DNA of 64,000 nucleotides from Saccharibacillus sacchari DSM 19268 (GCF_000585395.1 NZ_KK073875.1:1330407-1394406), one strand, 5' to 3'; shown: positions 34,929 through 43,672, counted from the stretch's first letter. Translations and numbers: made by a program. Notes: a model not told the origin generated them from the letters alone.

Positions 34929-35989
34929 GCGAACTGACAAGTACCCCTTCATTACCGGTCAATACCGATCCCCGTCGTCCGTCCCGAAAAAGATCGGCGA
35001 GAGCTTTTCGGACCAAGCGCGAAGAACGGAACTACTGGGTTCTGCTGATCTCGTTATTCGGAGTCGGCCTTCTGTCTTCTTTTGGTTTACTGGTTTATAA
35101 CAATCCGGTGCCGGTGACCTCGCCGTCTTTTATCCCCGTGGTGGAACGAAGAGTCGTGGCGCTGGTTTCCATGCTGGTTGCGGCGGTCTGTCAAAGTTTA
35201 TCGACGGTCGCATTTCAATCCATTACGAACAACCGGATCATTACGCCGTCGCTGCTCGGCTTTGAAGCGATCTATTCGACGATTCATACCAGCACGATCT
35301 TTTTCCTCGGCGCGGCCGCGTTCGTGAATTTCAGCGGCGTCGATTCGTTCTTGTACCAAGTGGCCGCAATGGTTCTAATGTGCCTGATCCTGTACGGATG
35401 GCTGTTATCGGGAAAATACGGCAACTTGCAGCTTCTGCTCCTGGTCGGCATTATCATCGGAACGGGTTTGCGGTCGGTATCCTCGTTTATGCGAAGAATG
35501 CTGGCGCCGTCCGAATTCGATATTTTGCAGGCCCGGCTGTTCGCTTCCGTCAACAACTCGGATTCCGCGTATTTCCCTATCGCTATTCCGATCGTCATCG
35601 TTGTTGCGGGGCTTCTGCTGATCAATGCCAAACGACTGAACGTATTGGCGCTCGGCAAAGACGTCTCGACGGCGCTGGGAACCAAGCATAACGCCGGCGT
35701 GATCTACACGCTCGTGCTGGTGTCGGTTCTGATGGCGATCTCGACGGCGCTGGTGGGACCGCTGACATTTTACGGATTTTTAGTCGCGACGTTAAGTTAC
35801 CAGGCAGCACAGACGTACGACCACCGCTATGTATTCCCTATGGCTCTGGCGATCGGGTTCGTCATTCTCACCAGTGCCTACTTCATCATGAATCACGTCT
35901 TCCATGCTCAAGGCGTCGTTTCGATCATTATCGAGCTGGTCGGCGGCCTGACATTTTTGATCGTGATTTTAAGGAAGGGTTCCCTATGA
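34925..35989 (+). CDS. yclO: FecCD-type siderophore permease, second subunit
   Basis: 354 residues, FecCD family, YclO-like. A basic, Pro-rich N-terminus (PRRPSRKRSARAFRTKREER) precedes the helices. Elements include VERRVVALVSMLVAAVCQSL, NNRIITPSLLGFEAIYSTIH, ALGKDVSTALGTKHNAGVIY (ATPase contact loop) and TALVGPLTFYGFLVATLSY. Forms a heterodimer with the preceding permease. Its start overlaps the upstream stop by 4 bp and its stop overlaps the ATPase start by 4 bp, indicating coupled translation. Confidence 0.9.
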   Translation: MSELTSTPSLPVNTDPRRPSRKRSARAFRTKREERNYWVLLISLFGVGLLSSFGLLVYNNPVPVTSPSFIPVVERRVVALVSMLVAAVCQSLSTVAFQSITNNRIITPSLLGFEAIYSTIHTSTIFFLGAAAFVNFSGVDSFLYQVAAMVLMCLILYGWLLSGKYGNLQLLLLVGIIIGTGLRSVSSFMRRMLAPSEFDILQARLFASVNNSDSAYFPIAIPIVIVVAGLLLINAKRLNVLALGKDVSTALGTKHNAGVIYTLVLVSVLMAISTALVGPLTFYGFLVATLSYQAAQTYDHRYVFPMALAIGFVILTSAYFIMNHVFHAQGVVSIIIELVGGLTFLIVILRKGSL

Positions 35990-36738
35990 TCGAAATCAAT
36001 AATGTTAAAAAATCTTATGCAGACGAAGTCGAAATCGGTCCGTTGAACATCACGATTCCCAAAGCCGGCCTGACTTCGCTGATCGGTCCCAACGGCGCGG
36101 GCAAATCGACCATGCTGCTGATGATCGGCAGACTTCTGGATCTGGACGAAGGCCAAATCACCGTTGCCAATATGGACGTTTCCAAATCCAAATCGAGCGA
36201 TCTCGCCAAAATCATCACGCTGCTAAGGCAGGAGAACCATTTCGTAACCCGGCTTACGGTCAGGCAGCTTGCCGGATTCGGACGCTTCCCTTATTCGAAA
36301 GGAAGACTCACCGACGAGGACGAAGCCATCATTTCCAAATATATCGACTTCCTCGACCTGACGGCTTTGGAGAATCGCTATCTGGACGAACTTTCCGGCG
36401 GGCAGCGTCAGCGGGCTTACGTCGCCATGGTGCTTTGCCAAGAGACGGAATACGTGCTGCTCGACGAGCCGCTCAATAATCTCGACGTGGCGCGCTCGGT
36501 GCAGATGATGGAACATTTGCGCCACGCGGCCTACGAGTTCGGCAGAACGATCCTGACCGTCATGCACGATATCAATTTCGCGGCCAAATATTCCGATCGA
36601 ATCTGCGCGATGAAAGACGGGCAGATCGCAGCTTTCGGAACCGTAGCGGAAGTCATGAACCCGGAGATTCTTACTGACATTTTCGAAACGAAGATCGAGA
36701 TTATTCAGGGGCCGTACGGGCCGATCGCGATCTACTAA
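35986..36738 (+). CDS. yclP: Siderophore ABC transporter ATPase
   Basis: 250 residues. Walker A GPNGAGKST, Q-loop LLRQENHF, signature LSGGQRQRAYVAM, Walker B YVLLDEPLNNLD and switch His in TVMHDINFA place it in the FepC/FhuC-like iron-siderophore ATPases; closest by recall is YclP. It energises the two permeases upstream. Last gene of the Fur-boxed operon; a long foldback element begins 20 bp after the stop. Confidence 0.93.
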   Translation: MIEINNVKKSYADEVEIGPLNITIPKAGLTSLIGPNGAGKSTMLLMIGRLLDLDEGQITVANMDVSKSKSSDLAKIITLLRQENHFVTRLTVRQLAGFGRFPYSKGRLTDEDEAIISKYIDFLDLTALENRYLDELSGGQRQRAYVAMVLCQETEYVLLDEPLNNLDVARSVQMMEHLRHAAYEFGRTILTVMHDINFAAKYSDRICAMKDGQIAAFGTVAEVMNPEILTDIFETKIEIIQGPYGPIAIY

Positions 36739-36757
36739 GATGTGCGAGGGAAAGGAA

Positions 36758-36877
36758 AAGGAAGCTGGGACGCTGCGGGATAAATTCGTTCAAGACGCTG
36801 TTTCACGAAGAAAGCTTGCAGCTTTCCTCGTTCAAAGGCGTCTTGACCTGAATTTCTCCCTCCGCTAAAGCTTCCTT
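36758..36877 (-). repeat. Long foldback element, copy A
   Basis: Nested inverted repeats: outer AAGGAAGCT / AGCTTCCTT, then AAATTC / GAATTT, TCAAGACGC / GCGTCTTGA and inner GAAAGC / GCTTTC. Its complement shares GGAG-G-GAGAAATTCAG and GTCAAGACGCCTTTGAAC with copy B. It follows yclP in the 3' region. Confidence 0.7.
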
Positions 36878-36903
36878 AAGGATGGGGAAATGTTACAGCT
36901 ACT

Positions 36904-36928
36904 AAAAAAGCGCCTTTTCAGGGCGCTT
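36904..36928 (-). terminator. Minus-strand terminator-like hairpin
   Basis: AAGCGCC / GGCGCTT stem with a 7-nt loop, followed by six T on the minus strand. It would stop transcripts coming from the small membrane-protein gene at 37197 after they pass foldback copy B. Confidence 0.65.
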
Positions 36929-36957
36929 CAATAGTATCGAAAGAGTTCAACGTAGCT

Positions 36958-37130
36958 GGAAACGAGAAGACGGAGAGAGAAATTCAGTTCAAGACGCCTT
37001 TGAACTTGGAAAACTTCCATTAAAAATTTCAATCCAGTTTTCCAAGTGAGACAGCGAATTGTGAAGCATTTCGAAGAAATGCACTTCGGAAGCCTATGCT
37101 TGCAATTTCTCTCGCAGTCTTCTCGTTTCC
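36958..37130 (+). repeat. Long foldback element, copy B
   Basis: Outer arms GGAAACGAGAAGAC / GTCTTCTCGTTTCC plus GAGAGAAATT / AATTTCTCTC; internal stems include TTGGAAAAC / GTTTTCCAA and GCATTTCG / CGAAATGC. 173 bp, no coding frame. The left part is nearly identical to copy C. Confidence 0.78.
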
Positions 37131-37160
37131 CGCATCAACGTAACTTCATCGGTAGACTCA

Positions 37161-37187
37161 CGCACCCCAACAGGGTGCGTTTTTGCA
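37161..37187 (+). terminator. Plus-strand terminator
   Basis: CGCACCC / GGGTGCG with a CAACA loop, then TTTTT. It may end transcripts running on from the siderophore operon. Confidence 0.75.
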
Positions 37188-37196
37188 TACGCGTCT

Positions 37197-37601
37197 TTAT
37201 TTAACAGATCGCGAAGCCATGCGATAAGGATTCATGGCGCGTCTTTTTCTAAGAATGATCCAGTACGTAATACCGGCCACGATGGCTTGAAGAATCAGCA
37301 TCAGGACGCTCAGGAAAATAAGGGTTTGCTCGGGGGACAACGGTTTGAAAAAAACGGCGAGCGTGTCTCCCTGCATTTTGCCGACGAAATAGAAGGATAC
37401 GGCGAATGAAGCGACGTTGCCAATCAAGAGTGCGTAGACCGAACCTAATTTGATGCTGGCAAAGGCCAGCAGGCCCATCGCCGCGACCATTGCGATGTAA
37501 CCGATTGGCGATTGATGACTGTAATCCTGCTGCATGCCGAAATAAGCAAACGGCAAAGCATAAACGATAACGATCAATACGCTCCATGGATATCTTCCCA
37601 T
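37197..37601 (-). CDS. Small four-helix membrane protein, paralogue 1
   Basis: 134 residues: four hydrophobic helices (VLIVIVYALPFAYFGMQ, GYIAMVAAMGLLAFASIK, YALLIGNVASFAVSFYFVG, LIFLSVLMLILQAIVAGITY) and a basic tail (RKRRAMNPYRMASRSVK). It shares topology and the F-F-K-P-L-S-x-x-Q-T-L motif before the last helix with the protein at 39924-40343. The two flank the TcaA-like gene. No named family recognised. Start: GAGGAG is 9 nt before the ATG at 37601; a 21-codon in-frame extension is less likely. Confidence 0.68.
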   Translation of the reverse strand: MGRYPWSVLIVIVYALPFAYFGMQQDYSHQSPIGYIAMVAAMGLLAFASIKLGSVYALLIGNVASFAVSFYFVGKMQGDTLAVFFKPLSPEQTLIFLSVLMLILQAIVAGITYWIILRKRRAMNPYRMASRSVK

Positions 37602-37844
37602 AGGATGGTGCTCCTCTCGGGCTTTGGGTTGGACAAGGCTTATGTATTGAACGGATTGACCCAACGATTCGTTAACAGACTTATTGATTTTCGTGCTCTA
37701 GCAGTGTTAAAGGTGGTAGCCCAGACTTTAGGAAAATGATATGATTATGGATGCCTGAAAACAGATAAAAAGGCAAATTAATCCGTTCGCTTCATACATA
37801 TGCGTTGGCCAATTAGAGTCAGTTTGGAAAGGATGAATGGATGT

Positions 37845-39797
37845 ATGTATTGCGCGAAATGCGGAAGTCCGGCCGAAGCGGGTTGGAAATTCTGCGAAAA
37901 GTGCGGGACGCCGCTGGAAACTGCACCGACTGCGGCTTCGCAAATTTCAGCGATGTCGCCGCAGGTTCAACGCAGCAACGAAGCTGCTCCGGCATCGACC
38001 GGCAAGCCGAAAACACCGATGTCCAAGAAAACTAAAGGATGGGCAGGAACAATCGCGGGAGTCGTAGTCTTGCTTGTTGCGGCCTTTCTGATTCTGCGAA
38101 TGACGTATGGTCCATCTAACCCGGAAGCTTTGGCGGAAAAGCTGAATGCGGCGATCGACGCGAAGGATTCGGCAACAATCGCAAGTTATGTATTCGACGC
38201 CGAATCGCCATTGCTCGCCGAAGACCGGATGCAAGCCTTCCAAACTTCGCTCGAAGAGGAAGGGACCCGAACTTTTTACAAGGAAAGCATTCTGAACGCG
38301 ATCGATTTGGCGGAAAGCCAGGCGCCTGCGGAATCGGGCGAAGAGACGTTCAGCGACAAGTTGCGAAAAGAACTCGACGGACCCAATGCTAACTTGCCGT
38401 CTGCGGCGATGACCTTCGTCGAAGAGCGCTCCTGGCGTGGCAGCAAATGGAGCGTGCACGTCACGCCGGTATCCCTAATGGCGGAAAGCACCGAGCCGAC
38501 TTCAGATGTAAACACCTCCCTGCAACTCGGCGATCTCGCAGGCGATGACCGCGCAACCGTCGAAAATCTTTGGCCCGGCGTTTACGCTTATAGCGGAGCG
38601 CTGACCAGCGAATACGGCAGCCAGCCTTTTGACGGTACGTTTGAAACGTTCGAGTACGCGGAGCCCAATGTCATCTTGTTCGAAGCCTCCATGATGAATA
38701 AAGTTTCCCTGGAGTTCCCGGCTTTCGAATCGGCGGTAACGCTGAACGGCAAGCCGATCACGGGAACGCCCGGCAAATCCATCACCTTCCGTCCCGTTCC
38801 GCAGCAGTTGGATTTGAAGATCGAAGCGAACGCGTACGGCGTCGATCTGAGCGGAGAAACTTCAATTGACGTTGCGGAGTACCCGGAGTACCCGCTTACC
38901 GAATTGATCCGACAAGAAGCCGCCGAGAAAGTCGCTGATCTGGCCTACGCGACGATGAAAGATTGGGTGAAGGCGACGAATTCGGGCGATCGCAAGCAGC
39001 TTACGGGCTTTGATCCAAACGGTACTTTCGGCGATTACCTGACATGGAGTCTCGACAATCGGCCGGATACTCGCTACGCGCTCGGCAAAGTTGTCGTAAA
39101 TCCCGTGAATATCCGATTTGACCAGAGTGATTTGAAGGTAAATGTCGCTTACGAATTCTCCGACTCGGATAATCCGGAGCTGACGACCCAAGAAGTGCAC
39201 CAATTATCCATAGCGGAAAACGACAAAAAGAACGACTGGTGGATCAGCGATTATGCGTGGGGATACATCCCTGATGCAAGCACGAATATCGAGCGCGTGA
39301 ATCCCGAGTTCGACAAAGAACGTGCGGCCTTATCCAAAAGTACCGCTGCCGATTCGCCAAGCAACGTCACCAACGCCGCGGCGTCGGGCAATGATCAGAT
39401 GCAAGCGTCCGCTTCCGGCTCCGTGACTTTTACCGAGGATGATGCCCAAGCCTTCATGACGGACTACCTCAGCTCTTCGGTTACGGCGATAAACGGACGC
39501 GAATTTACCCAAGTCTCCCACTTGATGGACCCCGCCGGACCCGCAGCTCGGGAATCGGCCGATTATATCGAGTATTTGGATAGCAAAGGCATTACCGAAA
39601 GCTTTGAAGATGCGACCGTGACCGGATTCAAAAGTAACGGCGATTCAACCTATACGGTCAACACCCGCGAATCCTATATCATTTTCAACAAGGATAACGA
39701 AGCCGCCGCCAAAAGCTTCAACGCCGCGTATAAGCTGAGCGTGATCGACGGGCAGTTGAAGACGCATACGCTGATTAGCACGAAGGAGATTAAATAG
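37845..39797 (+). CDS. TcaA/YvbJ-like zinc-ribbon membrane protein
   Basis: 650 residues. An N-terminal zinc ribbon (C3-x2-C6...C17-x2-C20: MYCAKCGSPAEAGWKFCEKC) faces the cytoplasm, a Ser/Thr/Pro linker follows, then a single membrane helix (about 68-88, GTIAGVVVLLVAAFLILRM) and a long extracellular part with repeated YvbJ/TcaA-type beta domains and, from about 560, an NTF2-like C-terminal domain (EDDAQAFMTDYLSSSVTAIN). S. aureus TcaA affects teichoic acid linkage and glycopeptide susceptibility; whether this one does is unknown. Start: MYC is chosen as in relatives; a Met four codons upstream is possible (GGAAAGG lies just before it). Confidence 0.8.
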   Translation: MYCAKCGSPAEAGWKFCEKCGTPLETAPTAASQISAMSPQVQRSNEAAPASTGKPKTPMSKKTKGWAGTIAGVVVLLVAAFLILRMTYGPSNPEALAEKLNAAIDAKDSATIASYVFDAESPLLAEDRMQAFQTSLEEEGTRTFYKESILNAIDLAESQAPAESGEETFSDKLRKELDGPNANLPSAAMTFVEERSWRGSKWSVHVTPVSLMAESTEPTSDVNTSLQLGDLAGDDRATVENLWPGVYAYSGALTSEYGSQPFDGTFETFEYAEPNVILFEASMMNKVSLEFPAFESAVTLNGKPITGTPGKSITFRPVPQQLDLKIEANAYGVDLSGETSIDVAEYPEYPLTELIRQEAAEKVADLAYATMKDWVKATNSGDRKQLTGFDPNGTFGDYLTWSLDNRPDTRYALGKVVVNPVNIRFDQSDLKVNVAYEFSDSDNPELTTQEVHQLSIAENDKKNDWWISDYAWGYIPDASTNIERVNPEFDKERAALSKSTAADSPSNVTNAAASGNDQMQASASGSVTFTEDDAQAFMTDYLSSSVTAINGREFTQVSHLMDPAGPAARESADYIEYLDSKGITESFEDATVTGFKSNGDSTYTVNTRESYIIFNKDNEAAAKSFNAAYKLSVIDGQLKTHTLISTKEIK

Positions 39798-39821
39798 CAG
39801 TCTTTCAACTCTTAATCAGAG

Positions 39822-39875
39822 GATTACGTTCGAACGAAAGGCACGCGCTTCAGGTGCATTTCATTCGAACGTAAC
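39822..39875. repeat. Long inverted repeat after the TcaA-like gene
   Basis: GATTACGTTCGAACGAAA pairs with TTTCATTCGAACGTAAC (about 17 pairs) and an inner CAC/GTG. No U-tract follows, so it is not a classical terminator. Confidence 0.6.
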
Positions 39876-39923
39876 CCTGCCTTTAATGTTGACAAGGTGC
39901 TTAAAAAAGTCTGCTGCAAACGA

Positions 39924-40343
39924 TTAGGTCTCTGCATGGATCGTCTTTTTGCCCTGACTTTTACGCCGACGTACACATTCAACGATGATTAATGCAACGG
40001 CCTGCACGATCAGTAAAAAGCCCGTGTATGCAAACATGGCCTGAAGAAGCGACAGCGGCTCGAAAAACAGAACCTCGGCAGTCGTTCCGGACATGTTGGG
40101 AATAAAACGATAAGAAATAAAGACAGAGATGACGTTGCCGAGCAGCAACAGATAAATTGAACTGTAAACTCGTATCGTTACAGCCAAAAAAACCGCGATT
40201 GCTGTAACCAGAAGACCTCCCAAAACCAACACGCCCCGATAATGCATCTCCATCAGCAGCCACGCATACGGAAACACGTACAGGATCAGTGCAGCCGTAA
40301 CCAATCTTTCTTTGCTCAAAAATCTTTTATCCGTATTGATCAT
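39924..40343 (-). CDS. Small four-helix membrane protein, paralogue 2
   Basis: 139 residues with four helices (LVTAALILYVFPYAWLLME, GVLVLGGLLVTAIAVFLAV, SIYLLLLGNVISVFISYRF, AMFAYTGFLLIVQAVALIIV) and a basic C-terminus (CVRRRKSQGKKTIHAET). The loop F-F-E-P-L-S-L-L-Q-A-M and the L-L-x-G-N-V helix match paralogue 1 at 37197-37601. Convergent with the TcaA-like gene. Function unknown; the arrangement suggests both may work with the TcaA-like protein in the membrane. A weak GGAGGG ribosome site precedes the ATG. Confidence 0.72.
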   Translation of the reverse strand: MINTDKRFLSKERLVTAALILYVFPYAWLLMEMHYRGVLVLGGLLVTAIAVFLAVTIRVYSSIYLLLLGNVISVFISYRFIPNMSGTTAEVLFFEPLSLLQAMFAYTGFLLIVQAVALIIVECVRRRKSQGKKTIHAET

Positions 40344-40432
40344 AGATTTCCCCTCCCGCTCAATCCGCCTTCCTGCACTCTAAGAACGTCTCGGTCTTCG
40401 AAAAGGTTACTGTTTCTTGACGAATATCCTTT

Positions 40433-41323
40433 TCAACCTACCAAGGCTGCCCAGACCGACACCTCAGACCCGCATTCCGGGCAGGTCGCCTGTCCATCCA
40501 GCGAAGGAATGGTTACAGCCAAACGGTGTGCGCCGAGACGTCCCGCTTCATGCGCCAGCTTTTGCAACTCCGCGCGAAGCGAGGTCGCGGATATCGCTTG
40601 CACGACTGCCGAATCGCGATTCTCTTTTTGCGCCGTCACGGGATCATCCATGTATACCACCAAGACCTCGGCGTCGCCTTCCTTCGGCCACACATACCAA
40701 TCCGCCTGACAACTTGGGCACGCTCCGCTATATTCGTCGCCTTCCGGAAAATTGAGCAGCAACCGCGCCACTTCAATCTCTCCGGCATAAGCTGCCTGCG
40801 CCGCCAATAGATAGACGGCTTCGGGATTTTCGTTGTCTTCCGGTTCACCGCTCGCGATTGAAGCTGCGTCGCCGGACTGTTTATTCCCTTTTAAATCAAA
40901 TCCCGCAGCCTGCTCATACAGGTGACTCAAGCGCTCCAACCCGATTCGGTACCCCTCGACAATGCTTGCGATCGTCTCGTCCGGAAGCTTAGGCTGGCGC
41001 TCTCTGCGAAACTCGCCGGAGGATGCGATATCCAGTCGATCCGCACCATGCTCGCGCCCGCTCTCCATCCAACCGCAAGCGATATACAAATCGACTAAAG
41101 TCTCGGTATGTTCGGTCGTCTCGGCCATTGCGGCCAAATAAGGCATGGCCGCCAATGTAGCCGTATAGATCGTATCTTGATGCAGCAGCAGCTCAAATAA
41201 CTCCTGTCTCAGCTCCGCGTCTTCCGCAGCCGTGACCAAGCGGCGCAGCAACTGCACAGCCTCTTCGCCGTCTCCGTAAGCGGTGGTCAGGCGGCTCCAG
41301 GCCGGATCGTTTAACTTCAGCAT
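40433..41323 (-). CDS. Uncharacterised protein with two CxxC knuckles
   Basis: 296 residues, soluble. The N-terminal half is helical and repeat-like (LLRRLVTAAEDAELRQELFE, LLLHQDTIYTATLAAMPYLA), as in HEAT-type or immunity-like proteins found in actinobacteria and Bacillota. The second half has CPSCQADWYVW and, near the end, CPECGSEVSVW. The two C-P-x-C pairs, ~90 residues apart, could form one zinc site. I do not recognise a function. GAGGAGG lies before the ATG. It is the third gene of a probable operon with a histidine phosphatase and a spermidine-synthase-like protein. Confidence 0.7.
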   Translation of the reverse strand: MLKLNDPAWSRLTTAYGDGEEAVQLLRRLVTAAEDAELRQELFELLLHQDTIYTATLAAMPYLAAMAETTEHTETLVDLYIACGWMESGREHGADRLDIASSGEFRRERQPKLPDETIASIVEGYRIGLERLSHLYEQAAGFDLKGNKQSGDAASIASGEPEDNENPEAVYLLAAQAAYAGEIEVARLLLNFPEGDEYSGACPSCQADWYVWPKEGDAEVLVVYMDDPVTAQKENRDSAVVQAISATSLRAELQKLAHEAGRLGAHRLAVTIPSLDGQATCPECGSEVSVWAALVG

Positions 41324-41353
41324 TTTTCCCCGCCTCCTCGTTCGCTACGCGTT

Positions 41354-41986
41354 CTAATCCCGATAATGCGAGACGTCCCCGTGCAGTTCCACGTTCATTC
41401 CGCCCGGTCCGTACACCACTTTGCACAGGCAAGTCGATTCCAGAATCGGCGGTTTCCACATTTCCGAGATCGCCTGTCCGTTGAACGCCGTCATGAGCAG
41501 ATTCAGCACGGCGGCATGAGTGACGACCAAAATGCTGCGCCCGTGGTTTTCGTTCAAAATTCGCTCGATGGCCGGAACGACCCGATTCCCCAATTGAACA
41601 AAGGACTCCCCGCCGTTTGTCGGCTCATACCGATGCGGTTCCTTCCAAAATGCCTCGTATTCATCCGGCGACCCGACTTCGATATCCGCTCCGGTTCGAC
41701 CTTCCCAATGCCCCATGTCCACCTCTTGCAAATCATCCGTCGTATGGAGTTGAATCGTTCTTTTTCCTCGCAAAATTTCCGCCGTCCGCATTGCGCGCGG
41801 GCTTGAACTGCTATAGATGACATCGAGCGGTACGCCTTCAAGCGATTCGCCGAGCCAACCCGCATGCCGTTCTCCTTTTTCCGTCAACGGCGAGTCTTTG
41901 CGCCCTTGCAGCCGGCCTTCCAGATTCCATTCCGTTTGACCGTGACGCGTTAAGTATAATGTCGTTATGCGATGTTGTTTCTTCAT
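41354..41986 (-). CDS. Histidine phosphatase (phosphoglycerate-mutase-like)
   Basis: 210 residues. The RHGQTEWN signature with the phospho-accepting His, then SSPRAMRTAEIL (second Arg), E in MGHWEGR, and VVTHAAVLNLL with the second catalytic His complete the branch-1 histidine phosphatase set. Substrates in this superfamily range from phosphosugars to nucleotides and alpha-ribazole phosphate; none is indicated here. Start: GAGGAGG lies 8 nt before the ATG at 41986, overlapping the end of the upstream gene; a 65-codon in-frame extension inside that gene is rejected. Confidence 0.9.
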   Translation of the reverse strand: MKKQHRITTLYLTRHGQTEWNLEGRLQGRKDSPLTEKGERHAGWLGESLEGVPLDVIYSSSSPRAMRTAEILRGKRTIQLHTTDDLQEVDMGHWEGRTGADIEVGSPDEYEAFWKEPHRYEPTNGGESFVQLGNRVVPAIERILNENHGRSILVVTHAAVLNLLMTAFNGQAISEMWKPPILESTCLCKVVYGPGGMNVELHGDVSHYRD

Positions 41987-41999
41987 TATGTAGACCTCC

Positions 42000-42773
42000 T
42001 CATTCTGGCCGGTAACCGAACATCTCATCTTCCAGTACGGTTCCGCGCTCGGGCTCTGAAGGTTCGAATCCTGCCATCTGCCCAAGCTTGGCCTGAGCGG
42101 CACGCTTACCTCCAACCAGTATCCGATTGGTGATATCGCGCGGATCGTCAGGCGGCAGCGCAAATCCTTGAGTGTAGGCAAAAGTTTCCGACAGCCCCGC
42201 CCATATCGCGTCGATAAACGAATCTCGCTTCCCTCGGCCGAATACGTTCAGCAGAATCACGCCTCGTTCGCTCAACTTCCGATGTGCTAAACTCCAAAAC
42301 TCCCGCGTAAACAGATGCCAGGGCGTTCCCTTTTCCGTAAAAGCATCCAACACGATATAATCCAATGACCCGTTCGCTTCCCGGTTCAGCAGCTGCCGTC
42401 CGTCGCCCACGTTTACTTCGGGTCCTGCGTATCCAAAATAAGTTCGGCTGATCGACGCAATCGCCGGGCTGATCTCGGCTGCCCGCATATCGCGATCCGC
42501 AAAATATCCGGCAATCGTTCCGATTCCGTGCCCGATGACAAAAGCGCGCTCGAAGTCAGGTTCGTTATGCTCCATCAGGTGAATGATCGCCCTTGGATAC
42601 TCAAGCACGATCCGCCGCGGATCATCCAAGTCCATCGCTCCCTGCACGTCGCCGTCGGCGAAGCCAAGCACCCTGAACCTCCCTTTTTCTTCATATAAAA
42701 TATTCGTATCCGTTACCGTAATTTCGCTGCCGTGTTCTTGGATTCGCGTCACGACCTCTTCCTGAATGTTCAT
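42000..42773 (-). CDS. Spermidine-synthase-like methyltransferase-fold protein
   Basis: 257 residues. The SAM-dependent fold is recognisable: VIGHGIGTIAGYFADRDMRA (glycine-rich loop and acidic E in AAEISP), VNVGDGRQLL, DYIVLDAF, then RGVILLNVFGRG. This is the SpeE-like family; the D-x-x-D/E aminopropyl-acceptor pattern was not confirmed, so it may not make spermidine. GAGGG lies 8 nt upstream of the ATG at 42773. First of three closely spaced genes (13 bp and 30 bp gaps) likely transcribed together. Confidence 0.75.
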   Translation of the reverse strand: MNIQEEVVTRIQEHGSEITVTDTNILYEEKGRFRVLGFADGDVQGAMDLDDPRRIVLEYPRAIIHLMEHNEPDFERAFVIGHGIGTIAGYFADRDMRAAEISPAIASISRTYFGYAGPEVNVGDGRQLLNREANGSLDYIVLDAFTEKGTPWHLFTREFWSLAHRKLSERGVILLNVFGRGKRDSFIDAIWAGLSETFAYTQGFALPPDDPRDITNRILVGGKRAAQAKLGQMAGFEPSEPERGTVLEDEMFGYRPE

Positions 42774-42919
42774 TGATTCAACCCTCGTCTGCGTGGAGTC
42801 GCCTTTTCTTTCATTATAAATGATGCGGGCGATGAAGCTCAAACGGGCTGCCTGCTTCGAAACGTATCGCTTACCTGCTTTCTTTATTGCGATTTCGGCT
42901 TGAATTTGGTAAGATATTG

Positions 42920-42957
42920 ACCGAACGTTCAGTATAGAACTGACACTTTTTATACTC
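42920..42957 (+). promoter_or_regulatory. TetR-MFS operon control region
   Basis: Palindromic ACCGAACGTTCAGT (42920-42933) with core GAACGTTC is a standard TetR-type operator. It overlaps a weak -35 (TTCAGT) 17 nt before TATACT (about 42952-42957). Confidence 0.55.
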
Positions 42958-43040
42958 CATACAGCCAAGCGCCCGCCCGGAAAAAGGTAGCGAACATTCC
43001 GGAACGGGGGCTTTTTATAAGGAAGCCAGGGTGAGGACAT

Positions 43041-43637
43041 GTGAACAAGAAACAAATTCAAAGCGAGCAGACCCGTAAAAAGATCGCGGATGCCGCGCGC
43101 CATTTGTTCGTGCAAAAAGGCTATAAAGCGACGTCGATCGAAGAGATCACGGCCGCGACAGGCAGCAGCAAAGGCAATCTCTACTACCATTTTAAAAGCA
43201 AGGAAGGCCTGTTTCTGTATCTGCTGGATGAATGGGACCGGGACTGGATCGCCAAATGGAGAGAAAAAGAACATCTGCATACGACCGCGACGGAAAAAAT
43301 GTACGGCTTCGCGGAGCAGATGGTACGGGAAGACTTGAATCATCCGCTGACCAAAGCGGCTGACGAATTTTTTATCGGCGATGACAAAACATGCGAGGTC
43401 GAGGATCGGTTGGCCGAGATGGTCGCCGAACATCTGTCGTTCAACCGCATGCTGATCCAGCAAGGAATCGACAGCGGCGAATTCCGCGAGAATGATGTCC
43501 AGGGCTTGGCTCTCGTGCTGGAGGCGCTCGTCATCGGGCTGAGTCAGGTGTCGAGGCGCGCCAATCTGACGCAGGCGCTGGAAACGTATCGGTTAGCGAT
43601 TCAAGTCTTTCTGCATGGCATTTCACAAAATAAATAA
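43041..43637 (+). CDS. TetR-family regulator of the efflux pump
   Basis: 198 residues. The N-terminal DNA-binding domain is canonical: TRKKIADAARHLFVQKGYKA, TSIEEITAATGSSKGNLYYH, FKSKEGLFLYLLDEWD. The C-terminal domain (FAEQMVREDLNHPLTKAADE onward) fits the TetR_C group of multidrug sensors such as BscR/QacR-like regulators. GTG start with GTGAGGACAT upstream. The MFS gene follows 36 bp downstream on the same strand, so it is probably an autoregulated repressor of that pump. Confidence 0.92.
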   Translation: MNKKQIQSEQTRKKIADAARHLFVQKGYKATSIEEITAATGSSKGNLYYHFKSKEGLFLYLLDEWDRDWIAKWREKEHLHTTATEKMYGFAEQMVREDLNHPLTKAADEFFIGDDKTCEVEDRLAEMVAEHLSFNRMLIQQGIDSGEFRENDVQGLALVLEALVIGLSQVSRRANLTQALETYRLAIQVFLHGISQNK

Positions 43638-43672
43638 AACAGAATAACGAAAGAACTTTGGAGGATGTCACT

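Noticed and set aside
42000-43463. A 487-codon frame suggesting an N-terminal fusion on the SpeE-like protein
   Set aside because: The extra ~230 codons overlap the TetR gene and its promoter on the opposite strand and lack family features; a good ribosome site supports the start at 42773.
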